The notes under the pieces were generated by a model that did no database searches, had not been told where the DNA came from, and was given only the letters and a program-made list of their open reading frames with translations. Of a stretch of DNA of 17,790 nt, positions 11,287 to 17,790 are shown in pieces (positions within the stretch are counted from its first letter, which is position 1; the number at the start of each line of letters is the position of its first letter). This DNA is from Parachlorella kessleri. Lineage: Eukaryota > Chlorophyta > Trebouxiophyceae > Chlorellales > Chlorellaceae. The position numbers and the translations under genes are program-made. The stretch lies in assembly GCA_001598975.1 (NCBI GenBank), contig BBXU01000400.1, positions 1 through 17,790 on the forward strand. Reading direction: 5' to 3'.

Positions 11287-11654
11287 TTTGTCAACGCGCC
11301 CTGCAACCAGCCCAAGGTCGGTGAAAAGGGAAGCGCAGGGCTAGGACTCCCCCAAAAACTTGGCAGGCATAATAGTATAAACCCATTATATGGGCGGGAG
11401 CCAGGGCGCAAAACTCTCGGAGCTCTCGCCGAGCTTTGCTTCAGGATTCCAAGGTGAATTTACAAGTCAACTTTACATCCTTGTGCTGCTGTACTCTAAG
11501 ACACCCGCAGTGTTAGGGTGGTGCACGGCTTGGACTTTCCATCTAGCATAAACGGAAGGTACACAACCCAGAAGTACGAAAGAGTCTCTTTACAGGTTGA
11601 ACAGAAAGACTTACTGACGACGGACAGGGGCGCACTGTTGTGTTGGGCTGGGAC
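11287..11654. promoter_or_regulatory. Divergent promoter region of eL42 (-) and the 74-aa membrane protein (+)
   Basis: The two starts are 368 bp apart. A compact AT-rich island near 11371-11394, in otherwise GC-rich DNA, contains TATAAA on the + strand (11376-11381). On the - strand it contains TATAAT (11390-11385), about 99 bases before the eL42 ATG. The - strand site lies within a perfect dyad, CCCAT-TAT-ATGGG (11382-11394). Another small dyad, CTCGG/CCGAG, lies at 11416-11433. This island is the best candidate for a shared core promoter. Confidence 0.5.
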
Positions 11655-12318
11655 ATGGCCCTCACAAACTTCTTGATAACTTTGGGTAAGCTAGGGTACC
11701 TGTGGTCCTTCAGCACCCTGTCAAGTTCAACTCCTGTGCTGCGCAAGAAGCGAGACTAGAAGGATGTGGGGAAGGGACGGGGTGTGACCGGCGCCGCCAC
11801 GTTGTGAGGGCCCCCCACTGAACTTTGTGCAGTGGGAGTGGGTGCTGTGGCCTACCTTATGAAGTCTGATGTCAGGCGGTCGTCTGCGATGCTTAGACGG
11901 AACATGAAGACAATACGGTCATGGCTTGAGGAGCAGGGAGCCGCTGCGGAGTAAGTGATCCAACAGACTATGTACATATTAGACGAATGGCACGCTGCAG
12001 CTGCTCTACTGTTGCTGTCATAGAGTAGAGTGGCCAGTAGAGCGACTCTGTTCCGGAATGGTGACTGACTCGGTGAGCTGCAGCAGCCATTGACCTGGCC
12101 ATTGGTTGTTTTGGGGGGACTAGCGGTCCCCACACCTCAGGCAGCCCTTAGGTGGGGTCAAGCGGAATGCTCCTTAGGCGGGGCACCTTGTCGTTGTGCT
12201 CCACTCTCCAAATCAAATTGCCTCCTTCTACCCAATGTGCAGGCAGTCTACCAAGCAGGAGATCAAGCAGGTGACAGAACGGAAGGTAGAGCCGTCCAAG
12301 CCGGAGAACAAGCCATGA
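11655..12318 (+). CDS. Small single-pass membrane protein, 74 aa, unknown function
   Basis: I do not recognise this gene. Three exons fit: 11655-11685, 11833-11950 and 12243-12318 (TGA 12316-12318). Phase 1 then phase 2 both close exactly, and the donors are strong (GTAAGC, GTAAGT). The N-terminus MALTNFLITLVGVGAVAYLM is a hydrophobic segment of membrane-span length. A basic, Arg/Lys-rich helix follows (KSDVRRSSAMLRRNMKTIRS), then WLEEQ. The tail is highly charged (STKQEIKQVTERKVEPSKPE). A short N-terminal anchor followed by a basic amphipathic helix would suit an organelle or ER membrane protein with its tail in the cytosol or matrix; that is inference. The ATG has a good context (GACATGG). 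None of the exons forms a notable open frame alone, so simple gene finding would miss it. It shares a divergent promoter with eL42. Confidence 0.7.
12115..12131 (+). repeat. Small perfect hairpin in intron 2 of the membrane-protein gene
   Basis: GGGGAC (12115-12120) and GTCCCC (12126-12131) pair around the 5-base loop TAGCG. The stem is only 6 bp and is not followed by a T run, so it is not a bacterial-type terminator. It lies about 110 bases before the acceptor at 12241-12242. Confidence 0.5.
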
Positions 12319-13094
12319 CTCAGCAGCTGTCGTGGTACGGCCACAGCTGCCCTTCACTCCTGCGTGAATGGCAGCAGGGGAGTTGATAGCGTCCCGCCCA
12401 CTCGACAGATGATGGCAGCGGGCCATGATGCTGACAGCAAGGCGTCAGTTGAACAGAGGTTCTCCACAGCGGTGGTAGAGGTCATCCACAGCGAGCCATG
12501 CTGCACACCGGAAGTTGCCGGCCACATTAGCAGCTGCCACAGTGCCACCGATAGGGTCGATATCGACTTCTGGTGGACGCAGCTTGCCCCCAAACTGGGC
12601 AAAGAAGGCTGGAGAGGAGAGTCTAGTGTTTCACTTAAGTTGAGTGGCCAGACGAGCGGCGAAGTACCTGGCAGAGTATGTGCTGTGACAACTAGGGTGA
12701 GTCTTGTCTTCCAAATGTGAGAACTTGTGCTACAAGAAGCTGTTCGCACCTGCTGCCTTGGGAATTAAATGAACACGAACATGATGGTATGTTTGCTGGC
12801 AAGTTATACACGCCTCTACAACTCTTTTAAGGCGGGGTGGTACACGTGCTCGGTCATAACTTGCAACCCCCCCACAGCAACCTTTCCTTGGTGATTTAAT
12901 GTCACACTGACAATCAGCGACAGGCCAACGCCCGAGTAAAGGGGTACGGAATGGGTACTAAATTAAATGGAAGCATGCTGCTGCAACCCGCTCCAAAAGA
13001 GTGCTCTGCGAGCACTCCGTACCCTCCAGCATGCGGGGCACTGCCCGAACACCAGCGCTCACTTCTCAGCTTCCCCGTGCAACCCTTCTGCAGG
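12319..13094. other. Convergent intergenic region between membrane-protein gene and NF-YB
   Basis: This 776-bp interval lies between two stop codons. Overlapping open frames of about 119 and 131 codons occur on opposite strands (12364-12720 and 12749-12354). Neither shows motifs or family resemblance, and both are expected by chance in DNA of this composition. No TGTAA is found for either flanking gene. Confidence 0.65.
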
Positions 13095-14037
13095 CTACTG
13101 ATAGTTGCCGTCATGCCTTGCATCCGAAGTTGCTGCATTTTTGGAGCCGCCTTGCTGCGCCAATGCCTGCTTCTCACTCTGCAAGGCAGCCAGGGCGCCA
13201 GGGCGAGGGAAAGATATTTCAGCCTCATGCACGAACCGTAACGTCTACATCACAGTTCAGCAAACCAGCAGGGCAGGTCCAGGGCCCAGCAGTCCTTCAG
13301 GGGAGCCAACCGCAGTGGGCAAAGTGAGGCAGAGCTCCACCAAGCCCTCACCACCCTTGGCGGCTCCCCGTCACCTACCTCTCTAAACTTGGCCAGGTAG
13401 ACCTTCAAGGGCTCCACATACTCCTCAAACCCCAGCGTGCTCATCGCCCACAGCAGGTCATCACCGTTGATGGTTTTCCGCTTCTCCCGTTGGCACTTGT
13501 CGCTGGCCCTGCAGTGGCCAGGGCAGAGAGGGGACTGCGGTAAGAGCGTGCGAGGTGCGCACACACAAGCTAGAAAGGCAACACTTATTCGGCTGCCTGT
13601 ACAGTGCAAAATTAAGGCAGCTCAGGGCTCAGCAACACTGTCGGCCAAAGCGAGGACAGCAAGTGGTTCAGGCCAGCAGCAACCCCCAAGTGTTGCCCTG
13701 CTTCTTGCAGCGGTTAATACTCACTCGCTGGTGATAAAGCTGATAAACTCCGACACGCACTCCTGCACCGTCTCCTTGGCGTCCTTGGCTATTTTAGCGT
13801 TCCCAGGCAGGTTCTTTTTCATTATCCTGCTGATGTTGGCTATGGGTAGAAAGCGATCCTGCTCCCTGCAGCACAGAGAAGGTTGAACGGCTGTCATGCC
13901 GACTGGCTGGACCACCAGCCTCCTAAGGGCTTGGCTGACCAGCACCTGCAATGCTGCCTGGACAGCCCGGCCTGCCCTAAATATCATTCCCACCTGACGC
14001 TGCCGCCCCCTTCGTCCCCCGAGATATCCCCACTCAT
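13095..14037 (-). CDS. NF-YB: Nuclear factor Y subunit B (NF-YB/HAP3), histone-fold transcription factor
   Basis: Four exons on the - strand: 14037-13994, 13865-13725, 13508-13379 and 13178-13095 (TAG 13097-13095); 132 aa, all phases closing. A short acidic, Gly-rich start ([15 protein letters not shown]) leads into the conserved B domain at about residues 16-106. It reads [69 protein letters not shown] and [16 protein letters not shown]. The last exon is Gln/Ala-rich. NF-YB pairs with NF-YC through the histone fold and, with NF-YA, binds CCAAT promoters in the nucleus. Lys42 in IAKDAKE, where LEC1-type proteins carry Asp, places it with the general, non-LEC1 plant class. The last exon is supported by phase and acceptor quality rather than by homology. 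It is divergently arranged with XRN. Confidence 0.95.
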
Positions 14038-14501
14038 GGCAGAGCTCTATTGAGTGAGACAGGCCAGGACAGGGGCGACAACAGCGTAGAATGAACAGAC
14101 TGGGAAAACTTCAGCAAGAGTCAGTGACCATCATAATTTCGAGGAGCCATGCGGGCGCAATGGCTCTGCAATGGCTTGAAGAATATGGGGCTCCAGAGTG
14201 GGCCTCCGCAGCAAGCGCAGCAGTGCCAACGTGTGCACTGTGATGGGAAACTTGTTAGATTTGTTGCAAGCCAGAGGACCTAATGGCGACTGATCTGTCT
14301 TGGAGTGTGTTGAGAGTAGCTTAGGGGCCATCCTTGGTAGGGGACACGCTGCAAGTGCTGCAGGCTTGCATCTGACAACGATACAAGTTTGAGGTTTTTG
14401 CATTCAGCTACATTCAAACCCACCTTGAACTGTAGCGCGCCTTGCCGGCGGCATCTTGACAAGCAGTCCCCCAGCAGCTTGTTTGCCTACTCTCCAGCAC
14501 C
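14038..14501. promoter_or_regulatory. Divergent promoter region of NF-YB (-) and XRN (+)
   Basis: The starts are 464 bp apart. The region holds a hairpin, GAGCCAT (14144-14150) with ATGGCTC (14160-14166), and two direct copies of GCAATGGCT (14157-14165 and 14168-14176) spaced 11 bp start to start, about one helical turn. I find no clear TATA box. An open frame on the - strand (14403-14131) shows no known motif. Confidence 0.5.
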
Positions 14502-17500
14502 ATGGGAGTCCCAGCGTTCTATAGATGGTTGAGCAATAGGTGTGACACGCTTCAGACACGCATGCGCCCGTGCTGGCCCTTGCACTGGCTGGCTAGCCAG
14601 GCTAGGATTGAGGACTCTTATCCGAGGCCCAGTGCAGACGGTGCTGGTGTTCAGGGTTGGCAAGGTCTTTACCATGTTGCCCCCAGCTGGAATTGAAACT
14701 GCGCTTACTGCGCCTGTCTTCTTGGTGCCTGGGTCAGGTACCCAAAGATTGTGAGGGACTGCATCGAGGAGGACGTGCAGACAGTGAACGGGGTGGAGAT
14801 CCCTGTAGACACCAGCAAGCCCAACCCCAACGGCATGGAGTTTGACAACCTGTACCTGGACATGAACGGCATCATCCACCCCTGCTTCCACCCGGAGGAC
14901 CGCCCCGCCCCCACCACCGAGGGCGAGGTCTTCCTGGCCATCTTTGACTACATGGACCGCCTGTTTGCCATTGTGCGCCCGCGCAAGCTGCTGTACATGG
15001 CCATCGGTGCGCAATTGCTGGGAGCTAAGCTGCGTGAGGTTGGCAGCGTTGGGCAGGACGTGTGAATGGGTTGGTTTGTAGGCACGCGTTTCGCATGCTA
15101 CTTGCTGGTTGCCAGGCTCCTGCAGGGTGATGCAGGGCGGGATACATAAGCTGCCTCGTTCAACTTGATGGCATTTCGAGCGACCGTCAAGGCTTGAGGG
15201 TTTTGATGGTCTTCCGCCCAGTCACAGCACTGCCTCAGGCCACCTGGCACCCTTGTCCTGCCACCTGCCTACCTTCCTGCACCACTTTCCTGCCCCAGAT
15301 GGCGTAGCACCAAGAGCAAAGATGAACCAGCAGCGGTCGCGGCGCTTCAGGGCGGCGCAGGATGCGGAGGAGAAGGAGAGGGAGGAGCAGCGGCTGCGCG
15401 AGGAGTTTGCCAAGCAGGTGTGTGTGGTGGGGGGGGGGGGCGCGCGGGGGCCAGGCAGGCAGGCAGCCTGGGGAGCAGCCAAGTCGGCATTAGATGGGAT
15501 GGGCCTGCAGCTGTATGCGCCTGTGTCTTAAGCCGTGTATAAGCCGTTGCACGGTGTAAGTAAAGGGAGGTGGTTCCATCTTTCCATGATAAGGGCCAAC
15601 TGACGAGCGTGCGCGTGATGAGGATTTGTGCTGGGTGGCGGCTGTACAGGGCTGGTGCGGCTCTTGGGAGGTGGAGTGGGCATACGTGCCTGCCAGCCAG
15701 CCAGTGTGCATTGCACTGCATGGTTCGCCCCGCTTTGCCAGCCACCAGGCCCCCCCTTGGATCTGAGCGTGGCTGGTTGCACGGCTGCTCAGGTTTCATG
15801 CGAGCTGACGCTGTGCTGTGCTGTGCTGTGGGACTACAGGGCATCAAAGTCCCCAAGGCCGACCGCTCCGACGTGTTTGACAGCAACACCATCACGCCGG
15901 GCACGCCCTTCATGCACCGCCTGTCGCTGGCGCTTCAATACTATGTCCACATGCGCCTGAATGCGGATCCCGGCTGGAGGCATGTCAAGGTGGGCGCACA
16001 GAGCTCCCCTAGCTCAGCGCTGCAGGGCATGTGACTCAGCAAGCTCTGAAAGGGTGGGGGTGGGGGTAGGGGGAGAAACGCGTTCTGAGCGCTTTTAAGG
16101 AGTGTTAGGAGGGTTAGGAGCTCTAGCAAGGGGGCCACTCCAAGTTTGGCCCGGGGGCAAGATGATGGCATGGGGTGCGGGAGGTGCTGGCCGCAGGGAG
16201 CCGACCGATTGCACATGCCATGGCAGCTGGGTGTACTCCCAGCTACATAAGTTCGCCAGCTGCGCTAGGTTTCCCGTCTACTGTGGCAGCCAGCCAGTGA
16301 TCAATCGTGGCCCCTTCTAATACAGAGCCAGACTGAAAGGGGGGTCCCATGGGTGAGCGCAGGTCATCCTGTCGGACGCAAACAGCCCTGGGGAGGGGGA
16401 GCACAAGATCATGGCCTACATACGCGAGCAGCGAGGCGCGGCAGGGCACGACCCCAACACACGGCACTGCGTGTATGGGCTGGACGCGGACCTGATCATG
16501 CTTGCGCTCTCCACCCACGAGCCGCGCTTTGCCATCCTGCGAGAGGTGAGTCAGGCGGACGAGGGGGGGGGGGGGCGGCTCCGCTGATAGGGCGGAGGGG
16601 GTGTCTGGGGCTGCGCCAGGGCAGATATTCATGCGGGGGTGGTGTGTTTTATGTTTGTATTGGAGCAAGGCTGCGGGTGGTGTGACGGGTAACTCAGCTC
16701 CTCGCTAAGCAGAGGGCCTGCCTGTCGGTGACTAGGGTCGTCTGCTGGGCAGGTAAGGTAGGATGTGTTTGGCATGGCACGGGGCCTCCTTGGCCGCAGC
16801 CACTTGCGCCAGGCTCTTGGACACACACCCAGGTCCCATGTGCAATGCTGGGCTAGCGCCCTGCCATCCTGTTGCTTTCCCAGCCGGCCGGCCAGCCCGT
16901 TAATCAAGTTGGGGGCGGCACCTCCCTGTGTGTGTGTGCGCAGGTGGTGTTCATGCCCGCTGGCCCCGACAAGGGTCCCAGCAGCAACATGATGATGCCC
17001 ACGCACATGACCGCGCGCAACAACCCCTCGGCCCCTGTGCCAGTTGAAGCACCAGCCAAGCAGGTCGGTGTGCTGCCAGGCGTGCACTGCCCGCTCGGCT
17101 CTTGTGTGGGGGGATGCCTCCCGTGACCAAGAAGGCAATCAGGGCTTGTCTTGGTGTAATGCAGTCACCGAAATGCCATGCATGTACCCTGTGAGGAGGC
17201 GTCAGGCATGCTGGGCACTGGGTTGGTTGCATCCGAGGCTATCAGTGAAAGCCTTGCGGGGAGGGGTGCCGCCGCTTGGCACACAGCTAGGCTGTAGCCT
17301 GGGGGAGATGAGCAACTCAGGCCACCTGACTTTCTGCTGGGTAGAGCTCGCTGGTTTTGTAGACTGGTGTTATCGGCAGCCAAGGGTGATGTGGCAGCAT
17401 GACATTCATGATGTGTGTGCTGTGCAGGAGGTGGCTAAGAAGCCCTACCAGTTTTTGCTGGTGGGCATCCTGCGGGAGTACCTGCAGCGCGACCTGCACG

Positions 17501-17548
17501 CGCCCACGCCCTTCCCCTTTGACAAGGAGCGCGTCTTTGACGACTTTG
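14502..17548 (+). CDS. XRN: 5'-3' exoribonuclease of the XRN family, N-terminal part (3' end outside window)
   Basis: Seven exons: 14502-14539, 14738-15006, 15299-15417, 15840-15989, 16363-16545, 16944-17063 and 17428-17548, ending in a GTGAGC donor. That gives 333 residues in closed phase, and the gene continues past the window. XRN enzymes degrade 5'-monophosphorylated RNA to mononucleotides. The start [16 protein letters not shown] is the family signature. The acidic catalytic residues are all present: D54 ([11 protein letters not shown]), D103 ([19 protein letters not shown]), E203 and E205 (GEGEHKIM), D233 and D235 (GLDADLIML). PWRY-like PGWRHVK and [10 protein letters not shown] also match. 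Exon 7 gives [19 protein letters not shown]. The sequence agrees best with the Rat1/XRN2-4 group. Where plant and animal XRN2 carry a CCHC zinc knuckle, exon 6 encodes only a Met/Pro/Asn-rich spacer. Without a C-terminus, nuclear or cytosolic location cannot be told. Confidence 0.96.
15811..15830 (+). repeat. (CTGTG)4 microsatellite in XRN intron 3
   Basis: Four perfect copies of CTGTG lie just before the acceptor of XRN exon 4 (AG at 15838-15839). The tract takes the place of the usual pyrimidine stretch, so its length might affect how well this acceptor is used. Confidence 0.8.
16052..16073 (+). other. G-quadruplex motif in XRN intron 4
   Basis: The sense strand reads four G runs (3, 5, 5 and 5 G) separated by loops of one, one and two bases (T, T, TA). 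This meets the standard quadruplex pattern with very short loops. It lies 63 bases after the donor of exon 4. Longer G tracts also occur in intron 3 (near 15430) and intron 5 (near 16564). Confidence 0.7.
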
Positions 17549-17790
17549 GTGAGCCGCCCTGCCTGCCTGACGGCCTGCTGAACCCCGCCATCTGGCCTTA
17601 CAGCATGTATGTCATGGGGAGCACTTTGTCCTTGTGGCCCGACTTTGTCCTGCAGCAGCTGCAGCTCCCGGCCCTTCAAGGCGACCGTGCCAGGCTCCCA
17701 CTTGTCCCTTGCCTCCGGCGCCACAGTGCCTGCCTGGCCTGCCCCTCACCTGGCACACATGCACCAGCACTAGCTGCGCCCCGTCCGGTT
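17549..17790 (+). other. Start of XRN intron 7, open at window end
   Basis: The donor at 17549 is strong (GGTGAGC). The next expected protein segment, the conserved block with FxGNDFLPH, is not encoded in any frame of the remaining 242 bases, so the acceptor must lie outside the window. Confidence 0.65.

Noticed and set aside
12354..12749. Overlapping open frames on both strands between the 74-aa gene and NF-YB
   Set aside because: Neither shows family resemblance. Such lengths occur by chance here, and both lie in the expected 3' regions.
15347..15913. 188-codon - strand frame across XRN exon 3 and intron 3
   Set aside because: It lies antisense to a secure XRN exon, is made of low-complexity Pro/Thr/Ala sequence, and has no motif.

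Overview
The window is nuclear DNA from an intron-rich eukaryote of the green lineage, most likely a chlorophyte alga. Every gene is broken into short exons with GT-AG (rarely GC-AG) introns ending in the usual pyrimidine-rich CAG. Two genes are followed by TGTAA, the poly(A) signal typical of green algae. The protein relatives are plant-type: an IRE-like AGC kinase tail, a PP2C close to the phosphatase half of Arabidopsis At2g20050, and a plant-type NF-YB. No single open frame describes any gene. The models below come from matching splice phase exon by exon: 32 complete introns, 30 GT-AG and 2 GC-AG.

Layout, with strands alternating strictly: (1) 304-2037 (+), last three exons of an AGC kinase; (2) 2953-6343 (-), lipid-anchored PP2C phosphatase, 11 exons, 415 aa; (3) 6790-8050 (+), CRIPT, 5 exons, 95 aa; (4) 8974-11286 (-), ribosomal protein eL42, 6 exons, 104 aa, with the first intron directly after ATG; (5) 11655-12318 (+), an unrecognised 74-aa single-pass membrane protein, 3 exons; (6) 13095-14037 (-), NF-YB histone-fold subunit, 4 exons, 132 aa; (7) 14502-17548 and beyond (+), 5'-3' exoribonuclease of the XRN family, first 7 exons, running off the window. 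Three divergent intervals (446, 368 and 464 bp) hold the promoters. Three convergent intervals (915, 923 and 776 bp) hold the 3' ends and no supportable gene.

The genes do not form one pathway. Four of seven serve gene expression (CRIPT in splicing, eL42 in translation, NF-YB in transcription, XRN in RNA decay) and two serve signalling (kinase and phosphatase). I see no mobile element with coding capacity, no CRISPR array, no tRNA or rRNA, and nothing prokaryotic.

The points most worth a second look are the unannotated 74-aa membrane protein, a long near-perfect hairpin inside the last kinase intron, two GC-AG introns in the phosphatase gene, loss of the zinc knuckle in XRN, loss of the PDZ-ligand tail in CRIPT, and dyad-symmetric elements in the divergent promoters.
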